Counted from the stretch's first letter, positions 7,593 through 15,942 are shown. The stretch: 64,000 bases of DNA from Bacteroidota bacterium (GCA_020161455.1 JAIUNZ010000004.1:186001-250000), one strand, 5' to 3'. The notes: generated by a model not told the origin, from the sequence alone. Numbers and translations are program-made.

Positions 7593-8897
7593 ATGACAAC
7601 AATAACATTAGATAAAAAGAAAGAAACTAAAAAAGTACCAGTAAAAGGTATGATGGATAATGTGATGGAGCAATTTAATAGTGCTTCAGACCAAATCAAT
7701 TTACATCCTAATATTAGAAAAATTTTAAGCATCACAAACAATGAAATTTTAGTGAATTTCCCAGTAAAAATGGATAATGGTGATGTTGAGGTTTTTACAG
7801 GTTACCGAGTACAACACAACAACGCATTAGGACCTTATAAAGGTGGATTGCGTTATCATCCAACAGTAGATATTGATGCAGCAAGAGCTTTGGCAATGTG
7901 GATGACTTGGAAAACATCTTTGGCAGGATTGCCTTATGGTGGAGCAAAAGGAGGAATTAAAATTGATCCTTCAAAATATTCGCAATCAGAATTAGAACGA
8001 ATTACAAGACGCTTTGCTTTTGCTTTAGCAGATAATATTGGTCCTGAGCATGACATTCCTGCTCCCGATGTAAATACAAACAGTCAAACTATGGCTTGGA
8101 TTGCAGACACATACATGAGTATGCGTACACCTGCTGAACGGACTGCAAACCAGCATGTTGTAACGGGAAAACCTGATGGAGCTGGTGGGTTAGAAGGACG
8201 TGACAGAGCAACAGGTTACGGAGTTTATTTATCAATTAAATTATGGTACGAAAAAAACAACAAGTCTTTAGATGGCAAAAAATTTATAGTTCAAGGATTT
8301 GGTAATGTAGGTTATTGGGCTTCACACTTTTTAGAAAAAGATGGTGCCATAATGGTTGGTGTTGAGGATGCAAGTGGAAGTATATTTAATCAAAAAGGAA
8401 TAAAAGTTGATAACCTATTTAAATATAGTGGAATTAATAATGGTAGCATTATAGATTTTCCAGGAGCAGAGCCAGTTGAAAAAGAAAAGTTTTTTGGATT
8501 GGAATGTGATATTTGTATTCCGGCAGCTTTAGGCAATCAAATAACAGTAGAGAATGCACCTATAATTAAAGCAAAACTTATCGCAGAAGGTGCTAATGGA
8601 CCAACAAATGTAGAAGGTGAAAAAATTCTTCTGGAAAGAGGCATTAACATTATTCCAGATATTTTATGTAATTCGGGTGGAGTAATTGGAAGTTATTTTG
8701 AATGGTTGCAAAATCGTAATGGCGAATTATGGCAATTAGATGAAGTGATGGAAAAACTATACAAGAAATTAAAGGAATCTTTTAATAAAGTACATGAATA
8801 TTCAAAACGTGAGTCAATGGATATGCGAACTGCTGCTTATTGTATTGCAATTAAAAGGATAGAAAAAGCATACATTCAAAGAGGTATTTTTCCTTAA
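7593..8897 (+). CDS. Glutamate dehydrogenase (Glu/Leu/Phe/Val family)
   Basis: This 434-residue hexameric-type enzyme interconverts glutamate with 2-oxoglutarate and ammonia using NAD(P). Visible are the substrate-binding KGGLRYHP near residue 84, the catalytic-lysine motif LPYGGAKGGI near 110, and the Rossmann fingerprint GFGNVG near 235. Length is typical. It lies downstream of a sigma-54 promoter and two small ORFs, and 20 bp before a GreA/Rnk-like gene. Sigma-54 control through the adjacent two-component system would tie it to nitrogen metabolism (inference). Whether it prefers Glu or another amino acid cannot be told from sequence. Confidence 0.93.
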   Translation: MTTITLDKKKETKKVPVKGMMDNVMEQFNSASDQINLHPNIRKILSITNNEILVNFPVKMDNGDVEVFTGYRVQHNNALGPYKGGLRYHPTVDIDAARALAMWMTWKTSLAGLPYGGAKGGIKIDPSKYSQSELERITRRFAFALADNIGPEHDIPAPDVNTNSQTMAWIADTYMSMRTPAERTANQHVVTGKPDGAGGLEGRDRATGYGVYLSIKLWYEKNNKSLDGKKFIVQGFGNVGYWASHFLEKDGAIMVGVEDASGSIFNQKGIKVDNLFKYSGINNGSIIDFPGAEPVEKEKFFGLECDICIPAALGNQITVENAPIIKAKLIAEGANGPTNVEGEKILLERGINIIPDILCNSGGVIGSYFEWLQNRNGELWQLDEVMEKLYKKLKESFNKVHEYSKRESMDMRTAAYCIAIKRIEKAYIQRGIFP

Positions 8898-8917
8898 TTA
8901 TTTAAAAAAGAAGAATT

Positions 8918-9331
8918 ATGAAATATGGAAGTTTAATATTAGAAAAGAAGGAGTATGTGTATTTAAAACGAATAATTAATATTTCGGGATATGCTGAAGA
9001 TTTTGAAACTAAAAAAGCCATTCAACAACTAAGTGATGAGCTCAAAAGTGCTACTATAATAGATGAAAAAGAAATGCCAGCTGACGTTATTCGTTTTAAT
9101 AGTAAGGTTACCGTAGCATCAGATAATGGATGGGAAAGAACAATACAAATAGTAATGCCTATGGAAAAAGATTTAAAACAAAATAAAGTTTCTATACTTA
9201 CCCCAATGGGAACAGCATTAATTGGCTATTCAAAAGGTGATACAGTAGTTTGGGATTTCCCAAAAGGAAAGCAAAATCTAAAAATTACTAATGTAATACA
9301 AGAAGATATTTTTAATAATATAGAAATTTAA
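8918..9331 (+). CDS. GreA/GreB C-terminal-domain (Rnk-like) protein
   Basis: This 137-residue protein has the FKBP-like C-terminal domain of transcript cleavage factors, seen around NSKVTVASDNGWERTIQIV and LTPMGTALIGYSKGD. The N-terminus is short and lacks a full GreA coiled coil with acidic tip. Such proteins bind RNA polymerase in the secondary channel without being proven cleavage factors. It follows the dehydrogenase by 20 bp and precedes an unknown gene by 11 bp, so it is probably co-transcribed. Confidence 0.75.
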   Translation: MKYGSLILEKKEYVYLKRIINISGYAEDFETKKAIQQLSDELKSATIIDEKEMPADVIRFNSKVTVASDNGWERTIQIVMPMEKDLKQNKVSILTPMGTALIGYSKGDTVVWDFPKGKQNLKITNVIQEDIFNNIEI

Positions 9332-9342
9332 AATTTAGAAAG

Positions 9343-9744
9343 ATGAACACACAAAACGCGGAAATTTTTAATCATGACACAGATGTGGTTATTTTACACA
9401 AATACAATTCTATTGAATTAAAAGGATGGATAAATCAACTTCAATATATAGATAAAGAAGTTGATAAATTATTAAATTTATTTGCTCAATTTATTCAAAA
9501 TAAAGAAATTCCAGAATCAATTGTAACTCTTTTTTCAAAACGAAAAGAAGCTAACAAACAATTTTACAACACTATTTTGAATTATACTAACACATACAAT
9601 AAAGCTTTAGAATGTGATGATATTCAGTGTGATATGGCTTATATTGAAGAGTATGAACGTTTGAGACATAGTTATCAATATCATTTAGATAAATACCAAA
9701 GACTTAAAGATCAACTTTATGATTTGGCAGTAACGAAATCTTGA
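9343..9744 (+). CDS. Unknown helical protein
   Basis: This 133-residue soluble protein is rich in Tyr, Gln, Asn and Lys with predicted long helices (for example YEEYERLRHSYQYHLDKYQR-like C-terminal region). No motif or signal peptide is recognised. It is the last gene before a strong terminator at 9777-9815, so it ends the dehydrogenase transcript. No function is proposed. Confidence 0.7.
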   Translation: MNTQNAEIFNHDTDVVILHKYNSIELKGWINQLQYIDKEVDKLLNLFAQFIQNKEIPESIVTLFSKRKEANKQFYNTILNYTNTYNKALECDDIQCDMAYIEEYERLRHSYQYHLDKYQRLKDQLYDLAVTKS

Positions 9745-9776
9745 AATTGAGTATCTTAATGTGAAATAATCTACCT

Positions 9777-9815
9777 AAAAAACCGTGAAAAATTAATCTA
9801 TTTCACGGTTTTTTT
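9777..9815 (+). terminator. Terminator of the glutamate dehydrogenase operon
   Basis: Perfect arms AACCGTGAAA (9781-9790) and TTTCACGGTT (9801-9810) are followed by five more T. A run of A on the left makes it usable on the reverse strand as well, where the MarR operon ends. Confidence 0.88.
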
Positions 9816-9926
9816 AAATATTATAACAATACGAAATTTTAAAAAATACCAACGCTATTTTAGCAGTTCATCAATAAAATTTAATTTTTGATGTATTCGT
9901 TTTTTACAAAAAGATATTGTGTTTTG

Positions 9927-10535
9927 TTATTTTTGTTGGTGTTCAGTGCAATCAATTCGCAATTCTGTGTCTGCCAGTTTTGTATTCATCAAACTACAAA
10001 AATGTGCTTGGCCATTTTCGTTTGATTTGTAAAAATGACAAGTAAAACACATTCTCTGAATGGTTATAATTCCAGCTTTATTCAAATGATGGATAATTTC
10101 TAACAAACTTAAAAGCAAGTTTTCTTTATCAGTTTCATGTAGTTTATCAATCGGAACTTGAATTTGTTTGGCAAATAAAGATGTTTTTTCAGCAACGTCT
10201 TTTCCTTTATCTGTTAGATGAATAATGTAGCTTCTTGTATCGTGAGGTTCATATTCTTTAGAAATTAGCTGTTTTTGTACAAGTGTTTTTACCGTATCAC
10301 TTATGGTTGCTTTGGTCATGTTAAATTCATCAGCCAAATAACTTACTTTCCTTTTTTCGTCAGAATGATGTAATAAAAAAATAAGAACTTGAATTTGAAT
10401 TGGACTTAAAGAAAATTCTTTACTTTCGTTCCAAAGTAATACTCTAAAAGCTTGTGAAACTCGTTCTAGTGAAGCTACAATTCTACTTTCAACACTTGCA
10501 TTTTGATGGTCTAAATCAAACACAGATTTTTTCAT
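9927..10535 (-). CDS. MarR-family transcriptional regulator with Cys-rich tail
   Basis: The 202 residues hold a winged-helix MarR domain in about residues 20-135 (VSYLADEFNMTKATISDTVKTL recognition region; the wing follows at HDTRSY). The C-terminal ~50 residues are unusual for the family and contain CFTCHF, HFCS and DC, four Cys that could bind metal or sense redox state. Its start overlaps the globin stop (ATGA), so the two are translationally coupled. The same palindrome occurs in the promoters of its own operon and of the adjacent thioredoxin-like gene, so it probably represses both and releases on oxidation (inference). Confidence 0.85.
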   Translation of the reverse strand: MKKSVFDLDHQNASVESRIVASLERVSQAFRVLLWNESKEFSLSPIQIQVLIFLLHHSDEKRKVSYLADEFNMTKATISDTVKTLVQKQLISKEYEPHDTRSYIIHLTDKGKDVAEKTSLFAKQIQVPIDKLHETDKENLLLSLLEIIHHLNKAGIITIQRMCFTCHFYKSNENGQAHFCSLMNTKLADTELRIDCTEHQQK

Positions 10536-10906
10536 ACAGATTGAATTTTGAGTAACATTAATCGTGCTATATTTCCAGCTCTAAATTTTGCTTCATTGGC
10601 AATTTCACCTTTAAATAACTTGTCAACAGTAGTTGTAAAAAGCAAAAGCCATTCGTTAAATTGAATTTCTGTCATTGAAGTGATTCTGCTTAAAGTGATA
10701 TGTTTTTCCATTGGATTGCCCGAAAAATGATGCTCATTTAAAAACATACTTGTCCAAAAGGCATACATTCTTGGCAAATGTTCGTCCCAATTTATTTTGG
10801 CAACATCATTAAAAATAAAACCTAATATTTCATTTTCTTGAACAGCGTTGTAAAAAGAATTTACTAGTAAAACAATATCATTTTTGTCTTCAATGTCCTT
10901 TTTCAT
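10532..10906 (-). CDS. Group III truncated haemoglobin
   Basis: The start at 10906 gives 124 residues and shares one base with the upstream stop (TAATG); longer in-frame starts lie inside DUF2024 and are less likely. Family signs are YAFWTSMFL, a GNP segment, the haem-ligand His in MEKHITL and the helix-G Trp in FNEWLLLF. Group III globins bind O2 or NO in a 2-on-2 fold. The gene sits between DUF2024 and a MarR regulator in one coupled operon, consistent with a role in NO or redox stress (inference). Confidence 0.85.
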   Translation of the reverse strand: MKKDIEDKNDIVLLVNSFYNAVQENEILGFIFNDVAKINWDEHLPRMYAFWTSMFLNEHHFSGNPMEKHITLSRITSMTEIQFNEWLLLFTTTVDKLFKGEIANEAKFRAGNIARLMLLKIQSV

Positions 10907-11169
10907 TAATTGCAATTTTCCATTTCTATGATGAAGTATCCTTTTTCGTTGATTGCTTCTTCCCAATGAGGTTTAACGGTTTCTAAATGACAAAATCTAC
11001 ATTCTTTTGAGGTTAGAGTTTGTTCTTCTTGATTTTTAGTTTTTAAATACTCTTTTCCATATTGATATATTTGAGTTGCATCCTTAATTTCTTCAGGCAC
11101 AAGAATATCAAAATGCATTACTGTAGTATCTTTTTTAGTTACATAGGTGTCCCAAACAGCTACTTTCAT
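10906..11169 (-). CDS. DUF2024 family protein
   Basis: This 87-residue protein begins MKVAVWDTYV and contains ECRFCH near residue 57, both matching my memory of the DUF2024 family; the biochemical role is unknown. It is the first gene of the DUF2024-globin-MarR operon, with a TTG-N20-TACCTTTG promoter 45 bp upstream carrying the shared operator. Confidence 0.8.
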   Translation of the reverse strand: MKVAVWDTYVTKKDTTVMHFDILVPEEIKDATQIYQYGKEYLKTKNQEEQTLTSKECRFCHLETVKPHWEEAINEKGYFIIEMENCN

Positions 11170-11213
11170 TCTGTTAATTTTAATTGATTATTTATTGAAT
11201 TAAAGATACTCCA

Positions 11214-11244
11214 CAAAGGTAGTTATCCTAACTTTGTGGATCAA
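11214..11244 (-). promoter_or_regulatory. Promoter with MarR-type operator for the DUF2024-globin-marR operon
   Basis: On the reverse strand TTG (11244-11242), exactly 20 bp, then TACCTTTG (11221-11214). The 12-mer TTAGGATAACTA (reverse strand of 11220-11231) abuts the -7 box, with arms AGTTA and TAACT around GGA. A second dyad, TCCACAAAG / CTTTGTGGA, surrounds it. Confidence 0.7.
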
Positions 11245-11249
11245 ATTTT

Positions 11250-11483
11250 TTACCCTTTTACATCAGCCATTGAAGCACCAAAGTTGATATGCAAAACATT
11301 TCCGTTTGGTGTGACCAATGCAGGAACAGATTTTACACCTGCTTTTTCAGCTTCTGCAATTCTAGATTTGTCGTTACCAAAGTGAACTACTTCTACTTTG
11401 TCTTTTCCTAAAAGATTAATAATGTCGTGTTCAGCACTTACACATACTGAACAACCAGCGTGATAGAAAATTGATTTACTCAT
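11250..11483 (-). CDS. Thioredoxin/glutaredoxin-like small protein
   Basis: The 77 residues begin MSKSIFYHAGCSVC, a redox CxxC (Cys11, Cys14) after the first strand, and have the cis-Pro region KSVPALVTP. It is shorter than a full thioredoxin and closer to glutaredoxin-like oxidoreductases. It is encoded alone with its own promoter and carries the same operator as the next operon. It probably reduces disulfides under stress; the partner is unknown. Confidence 0.82.
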   Translation of the reverse strand: MSKSIFYHAGCSVCVSAEHDIINLLGKDKVEVVHFGNDKSRIAEAEKAGVKSVPALVTPNGNVLHINFGASMADVKG

Positions 11484-11522
11484 TTTTTTTAGATTTAAAT
11501 TATATTGACACTATTGCCAATA

Positions 11523-11553
11523 CAAATATAGTTAGGATAACTAACAATAGCAA
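11523..11553 (-). promoter_or_regulatory. Promoter with MarR-type operator for the thioredoxin-like gene
   Basis: On the reverse strand TTG (11553-11551), 20 bp, then TATATTTG (11530-11523). Inside lies the perfect palindrome TAGTTA-GGA-TAACTA as read on the plus strand (11529-11543). Its 12-base core is identical to that in the promoter at 11214-11244, at the same position relative to the -7 box. Confidence 0.75.
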
Positions 11554-11685
11554 ATAAAATTAGTATAACTTTTTTAAAATCGTTTACTTATTTCAAAAAT
11601 GAATTGTTTGAAGCGATGATAATATAAATTGGTGAATGAATTATTTAGTGCTATGATCTATTTCGAAAAGCTATTAGATATATAT

Positions 11686-11988
11686 TTATCTGACGTTCAA
11701 TTTTGCGATTAGTTTAGCCGAAGCAGCATCAGCGTACATTCCATAGGCATTTACTAATAATCCTTTTAAATTATGTTGTGTTGATGAAATTGCATATAAA
11801 ATACTTTCATTATCAACATCAGACATTTCTTGAAAACGATGTACTTGATCAATTTCGAACTCATCCGGTTGTAGTTGCGAATTGTTTTCGGCACATACTA
11901 CACAATCATCTTTAATATTAAAATTAAAAGTATATCCTATTTTGGTAAGATCATTTATAGCTTCTGATAAAGTGTTATATTTTCCCAT
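11686..11988 (-). CDS. Conserved small protein, flavobacterial type
   Basis: The 100-residue soluble protein begins MGKYNTLSEAINDLTK and has CVVCAENN near residue 30. Similar small proteins are often labelled phosphoribosylpyrophosphate synthetase in flavobacterial genomes, but the length and lack of a PRPP motif do not support that activity. It stands alone between the thioredoxin-like gene and Dps. The function is unknown. Confidence 0.65.
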   Translation of the reverse strand: MGKYNTLSEAINDLTKIGYTFNFNIKDDCVVCAENNSQLQPDEFEIDQVHRFQEMSDVDNESILYAISSTQHNLKGLLVNAYGMYADAASAKLIAKLNVR

Positions 11989-12140
11989 TTTATTATGTTT
12001 TAGGATTTAGTTTAAAATTAATATTCAATAATAAATTTTTTTGCAGCGTATAATAGAATTTTAACGTATTTAAATTCATAACATAAAAATCCTTTAATAC
12101 GCTGTAATAAAGTATAATAGATAAAAGCCAAGATTTACAT

Positions 12141-12608
12141 TTAACTCAAATATGAATTAAGCATCCAAAGGGTTTTCTCTGTTTGAGTTATATAATCACT
12201 CATTAAACTTACAGTTCCTTCATCATTTGCTTCACTTGCAAGTTCTAATATTTCTCTTTCTGTAGTAATAATAGAGGCAAAATTTTTCACAATTATCTTA
12301 ACGCCATCCACTCCATTAGTAATATTGTTTTCTTCTTTAATTGAAGAAGTTTTTAGGTAATCGGTATAAGTGTGCATAGGAATTCCCTCTAATGTAAGGA
12401 TTCTTTCAGCTATTTCATCTATTTTTATAAAGGCATCATTGTATAATTCTTCAAATTTAACGTGCAATTCAAAAAATTCTCTTCCTTTAATATTCCAGTG
12501 AAATCCTCTTAAGTTTTGGTAAAATATTTCATAATCTGCTAATAGCTTATTTAATATTTCAGTAAGTTTTTTTGCTTTGTTTTTGTCTATTCCTATTAAA
12601 TTTTTCAT
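12141..12608 (-). CDS. dps: Dps-family DNA-protection / ferritin-like protein
   Basis: The start at 12608 gives 155 residues beginning MKNLIGIDKNKAKK, the usual length; an upstream in-frame ATG would overlap the previous gene. The ferroxidase signature is visible: NLRGFHWNIKGREFFELHVKFE near 37-57, with conserved His, Asp and Glu around DAFIKIDEIAERI. Dps dodecamers oxidise and store iron with H2O2 and shield DNA. It lies 32 bp after a DsbA-like gene in a stress-related block. Confidence 0.9.
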   Translation of the reverse strand: MKNLIGIDKNKAKKLTEILNKLLADYEIFYQNLRGFHWNIKGREFFELHVKFEELYNDAFIKIDEIAERILTLEGIPMHTYTDYLKTSSIKEENNITNGVDGVKIIVKNFASIITTEREILELASEANDEGTVSLMSDYITQTEKTLWMLNSYLS

Positions 12609-12640
12609 GTTTACCTTTTTAAATTTATTAAATTTTAGTT

Positions 12641-13648
12641 TCATTTTCGTTTCCACATAGAGCCATTCTTTGTGGTTATTTTTTCTAATTTTCCAGCATC
12701 GGAAAGCTCATTTAAAACAATTTCACTTTCTATTCTTGGAGTACCTGAAAGCACAGAAAATTCTTTTGCAGTAAGTGAATTGTATTTTGAAAAAAGTGTT
12801 TCCCAATTTTTACTGTATTCGCTTTTAACAATTGTAGGCTGTATATTTAATATTGCGGTTTCATAAAAAGCATAAGGTTTTGAACCATAAATGGTTTCTT
12901 TTTTACCTTTATTATCTATAAAAAAAATTGTTGGAAATCCTCTTACGCCAAAATCTTTGGCTAATATCAAATCTTCATTAAATAATTCTTTTGCGTTTCC
13001 TTCAAAATCAGTTTTCAATTGTGCTACATTCAATCCTACATTTTTAGCAGCAGTTGCTAAATGCTCCCATTTAGTAATATTTTTCTTTTGCAAAAAAACC
13101 ATTTCTCTTATTTCTCGCATAAATAAGTTGGCTTTTATTTCATCTTGTAGTTGAGCTGCTTTAAATGCTATTGATGGTGGATAAGACGAGTTGAGAGGAT
13201 CTTCTAACCACAAATCACCATCGATAGGCATATCGTAATGAATACTCACTTCGTCCCAATGATGCGCAACATCAGCTGGTTTACTAATTCCACCACTATT
13301 ATAGCTCCAGTCTGGCAACAAACCACCCATTCTATATTCGATTTCAATAAATTGTCCATATTCTAACTTGAGTTTTCTTAACTGTGGCTCAATTCCCCAA
13401 CAAGAAGAACAAATTGGATCTGTAAAGTAAACTACTCGTATTAGCTTATCGTTAGATTGAACAGTTTTGGTTATTAATACTTCTGTTTCATTGCTTGTCA
13501 TTTCGCACATTCCAGTTTCAATGTCGCATAAAAGCGGATTCGTATTTGATGTTTCGGTATTCATTTTTTTGGTTTTTAGTTGTGCTTGTGAAGCTATAAA
13601 GCTCAACAATAAAATTAGTAATGCAAAGAAATTTAGTTTTATATTCAT
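12641..13648 (-). CDS. DsbA-like thioredoxin-fold protein, probably exported
   Basis: This 335-residue protein opens with a hydrophobic signal-like segment (LNFFALLILLLSFIASQAQ). A DsbA/FrnE-type domain follows, with CSSCWG near residue 81, a helical insert, and the cis-Pro region GVRGFPTIFF near 237. The C-terminal ~50 residues look like a small winged-helix tail (SVLSGTPRIESEIVLNELSD). A second ATG at residue 29 would give a cytoplasmic form, as in SpxH-like homologues. So either it is exported or the first 28 codons are upstream decay, because a pseudogene lies directly upstream. It probably acts on disulfides. Confidence 0.78.
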   Translation of the reverse strand: MNIKLNFFALLILLLSFIASQAQLKTKKMNTETSNTNPLLCDIETGMCEMTSNETEVLITKTVQSNDKLIRVVYFTDPICSSCWGIEPQLRKLKLEYGQFIEIEYRMGGLLPDWSYNSGGISKPADVAHHWDEVSIHYDMPIDGDLWLEDPLNSSYPPSIAFKAAQLQDEIKANLFMREIREMVFLQKKNITKWEHLATAAKNVGLNVAQLKTDFEGNAKELFNEDLILAKDFGVRGFPTIFFIDNKGKKETIYGSKPYAFYETAILNIQPTIVKSEYSKNWETLFSKYNSLTAKEFSVLSGTPRIESEIVLNELSDAGKLEKITTKNGSMWKRK

Positions 13649-13656
13649 AATGCAAT

Positions 13657-14039
13657 TTAATTTGCTTCTTCTGAAGTTGCAAACTCCTCCATTTCGTAAT
13701 CAATTGATTATTGATGGTATTAACCTGAACCCATTTTTGCTTTAACTCTCTGCCAGAATGTTGTATTTTTTGGTGTTCTTAGCCTAAAATCACAACTGTA
13801 TTTCCTTCTACATTGGATTATTGTGATTCAAAGTTGATAATTTCAGTTTTTTTCATATTGTTATTAAAAAAAGTTCTTACACCTTCTTTTTTTTTTCGAA
13901 TCTTCCAGCCGAAATTATTTTCGTAGCATGATAAATTTATAGTGTATTTTTGGAAACTGTTTCAATGAATTTTTCTACATCACCATTACTAAATGCTGCG
14001 AACATTTTTCCTACTACTTTTTTTTGCTTAACCTTTCAT
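13657..14039 (-). pseudogene. NTF2/SnoaL-like pseudogene
   Basis: Reverse-strand translation gives a recognisable NTF2-like protein (MFAAFSNGDVEKFIETVSKN, GVRTFFNNNMKK, HSGRELKQKWVQVNTINNQL) interrupted by three in-frame TAA codons. A frameshift near the start and another near the end follow; the proper C-terminus EEFATSEEAN then appears in another frame before TAA at 13659-13657. An intact NTF2-like relative lies at 14418-14768. The gene is clearly inactive. Confidence 0.75.
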
Positions 14040-14316
14040 TTTTACATATTTATAGTTCACAAATATAACATCTTACTTATGTTTTTCTAAAAAAAATTAT
14101 ATCAATAAAGATAATCAATTCATTTTATTTTAACTACTATTTATCTTTAGTTTTTACTTTTTTAACAAACATTAACGTATTCAAATTTTCTAACTAAGGA
14201 AAAACTTTGTCAATTTTAGTTTTAATTTTTTCTAACTCAACTAATTTCAAAATTTTATTAAGCATTTTGATGTTTTTTTTGAGATTTATCAGTAGCTAGT
14301 ATTACGTTTATTTTAT
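14040..14316. other. Intergenic stretch with no confident feature
   Basis: Very AT-rich. A reverse-strand frame with phrases such as VILATDKSQKKHQ and NKILKLVELEKIK, broken by stops, may be a further gene remnant, but this is too weak to call. Confidence 0.3.
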
Positions 14317-14352
14317 AAAAAAAAGAGGAACTTAGCTTTAATTTTCCTCTTT
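14317..14352 (-). terminator. Terminator of the NTF2-like gene
   Basis: Arms AAGAGGAA (14323-14330) and TTCCTCTT (14344-14351), with a run of eight U on the reverse strand. Confidence 0.82.
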
Positions 14353-14417
14353 CTATTAACTTTAATAGTATTAGATTGCTTTTGCAATTGCTTTTTCAGC
14401 TATTGAATTTCTATTTA

Positions 14418-14768
14418 CTATGAATAGTGAGCATACATTTTATTTACTTTCCCATGTTCATTAAAAAACATTACTTCAATTGCCATTTTGTTCATTACCG
14501 ATTTATAGTACAAAGCAACTGAATTTACGCTTTCAGTAACATCAATTAATTCAAAATGTAAATCGGGTAATTTTACTAATGCTTTCTGCCAGTAATCAGC
14601 AACTTCTTTTTTTCCTTTTAGAGAACCATTATCAATACCAAGTGCCATTTTTATCATTGGAGTAGTAATTTCAATATCATCGGAATAGTGTGAAAGTATA
14701 TCCTCTAATTTATGAGAATTCCAAGATGCAATCCAATTTTCTGCGAATTTTGTTTTATCTATTTTCAT
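14418..14768 (-). CDS. NTF2-like / SnoaL-like protein
   Basis: The start at 14768 gives 116 residues beginning MKIDKTKFAENWIASWNSHK. The one-helix-cone fold is recognised from WIASWNSHKLEDILSHYSDD, the central GKKEVADYWQKAL and the C-terminal strand VMFFNEHGKVNKMYAHY. Such proteins bind small ligands or act as isomerases or cyclases, but the substrate cannot be told. It is probably a single-gene transcript ending at 14317-14352. A decayed relative lies next to it. Confidence 0.75.
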   Translation of the reverse strand: MKIDKTKFAENWIASWNSHKLEDILSHYSDDIEITTPMIKMALGIDNGSLKGKKEVADYWQKALVKLPDLHFELIDVTESVNSVALYYKSVMNKMAIEVMFFNEHGKVNKMYAHYS

Positions 14769-14829
14769 GTTTAATTTTTTTTTTTTCATTAAAATGTTAC
14801 TGTATTAAAATAAATGGGTTAGATGACTT

Positions 14830-15090
14830 TTATTCATTCGTCAATAATTGCTCAAAAATTACACCAATATTATTTTTTCTATCTACAAAATGTAATTCCT
14901 ACATCCGATGTCTTTAGTTTCCGATTTTGTCTAATTGAAGAATATCTTGATGATTGTCTGGATGTACATCAAAGCATAAACCAGATGGGTCGTCTGGTTG
15001 TTCGTGTGGATATTTACCAATGATATGACTTGAAATGGCATTTCCAAATTTGTAACCATATTTTTTTTTTGCAAGTTCACAGGTGTCCAT
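14830..15090 (-). pseudogene. Broken gene of unknown family
   Basis: An 87-codon reverse-strand frame from ATG at 15090 encodes a plausible protein (KYGYKFGNAISSHIIGKYPH, DDPSGLCFDVHPDNHQ, VDRKNNIGVIFEQLLTNE). It is cut by a TAA after 58 codons and a TAG soon after. The downstream part still looks like protein, so this is read as decay rather than a short gene. The family is not recognised. Confidence 0.45.
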
Positions 15091-15213
15091 TTATTGAAAA
15101 TGAAAAAAATAGTAGTATGTAAATAATTTTTTTCTCATCTTTTTTATTTTAGAAATAATAACATCTTTAGATTCATTAAAGTCATTGTAGTTATTTAAAT
15201 TAAGATTAGTCAT
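15091..15213 (-). CDS. Small ORF, 40 aa, possibly part of the broken gene
   Basis: The frame begins MTNLNLNNYNDFNESKD and runs to TAA immediately before the ATG of the broken gene at 15090. It may be the original N-terminus shifted out of frame, or chance. Confidence 0.25.
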   Translation of the reverse strand: MTNLNLNNYNDFNESKDVIISKIKKMRKKLFTYYYFFHFQ

Positions 15214-15336
15214 ATATTTTAAAAAACACCTAATTTGAAATGGTAGGATTTATTAGTAAAAATACAATGTTTTTTATAAATAATATTAATTAAATAATCC
15301 CATTAATTTTAAACTAGTTGCGTTTAATTCTGAATA

Positions 15337-15676
15337 CTATATTTTATTAAACGTATCTTTTAAAACTTTCATGTCATCACTAACTTTTCTATCCAATAAT
15401 TTTGCATAATGTTGCGTAGTTCTTAAATTTTTGTGTCCAAGTATTTTGCTTACACTTTCTATTGGTACACCATTGGTATGAGATTGAATGTGCTTCTTCC
15501 GAAGTACTTTTCATTTTAGTTAACTCGCTAGACCATTTTAATCTTTCTACAAACTTTTTGGTACTAAATTCAGAACGTTTCCCGTCAACTGTTAAGCGCA
15601 CATAAATTGGGATTTGTCCTGCCGCATTGGCTTTTGTGCTTTTGGCATAAAAGTGAATTGTGATTTTTGTTTTCAT
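15337..15676 (-). pseudogene. Tyrosine recombinase remnant (internal deletion)
   Basis: The N-terminal arm-binding domain starts at ATG 15676 (MKTKITIHFYAKSTKANAAG ... KWSSELTKMKSTSEEAHSI). It then jumps, with a frame change, straight to the integrase C-terminus (SKILGHKNLRTTQHYAKLLD) ending at a stop at 15337. Roughly the middle 300 codons, with the catalytic Arg and first His-x-x-Arg box, are missing; the terminal Tyr is kept. It lies just outside the leftmost att copy and is probably what remains of an older element at this tRNA site. Confidence 0.8.
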
Positions 15677-15802
15677 TGTGGGGACCAATTAATTATTACT
15701 CAATTTAAATTCCTAATTGAAATCAAACAAGATGTTTGATGAGTGAACAAGCCATTGAACACGTCTTTAAACTGCCAATTTGCAATGCTTTCGAGAATTT
15801 AG

Positions 15803-15836
15803 CGAGACCCTAATTTTTGAATTTTCTAGGGTCTCG
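15803..15836. terminator. Perfect 10-bp hairpin, probable terminator
   Basis: Arms CGAGACCCTA (15803-15812) and TAGGGTCTCG (15827-15836), followed by ATTTTAT. The strand used is unclear. The rest of 15677-15942 holds no convincing gene. Confidence 0.55.
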
Positions 15837-15888
15837 ATTTTATCTCGATTTAAATAAGATTGAATAATTTGGTATGTCTGCAAAAGCA

Positions 15889-15922
15889 AAAACCCCGTAA
15901 ATCATAAGATTTACAGGGTTTT
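15889..15922 (-). terminator. Probable original tRNA-Ser terminator, now displaced
   Basis: The arms are 15893-15903 and 15908-15918. The single C/A mismatch on the plus strand becomes a G-U pair on the reverse strand, and a U run follows on that strand. It faces the same way as tRNA-Ser, whose body is 31 kb to the right, as expected if the elements inserted between the tRNA and its terminator. Confidence 0.6.
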
Positions 15923-15942
15923 GATACCGTTTAGGATTTTTT

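Noticed and set aside
12044-12104. CAGCGTAT / ATACGCTG inverted repeat between the small conserved gene and dps
   Set aside because: Only 8-bp arms 45 bases apart with no T run; not enough for a terminator or operator call.
13657-14039. Recoded stop codons (TAA read as sense) instead of a pseudogene
   Set aside because: TAA ends many intact genes here, and the same region also has frameshifts, so decay is the simpler reading.
15739-15813. 24-aa frame MSEQAIEHVFKLPICNAFEN... before the hairpin at 15803
   Set aside because: Protein-like but too short and without promoter or known family; may be a fragment of a lost gene.
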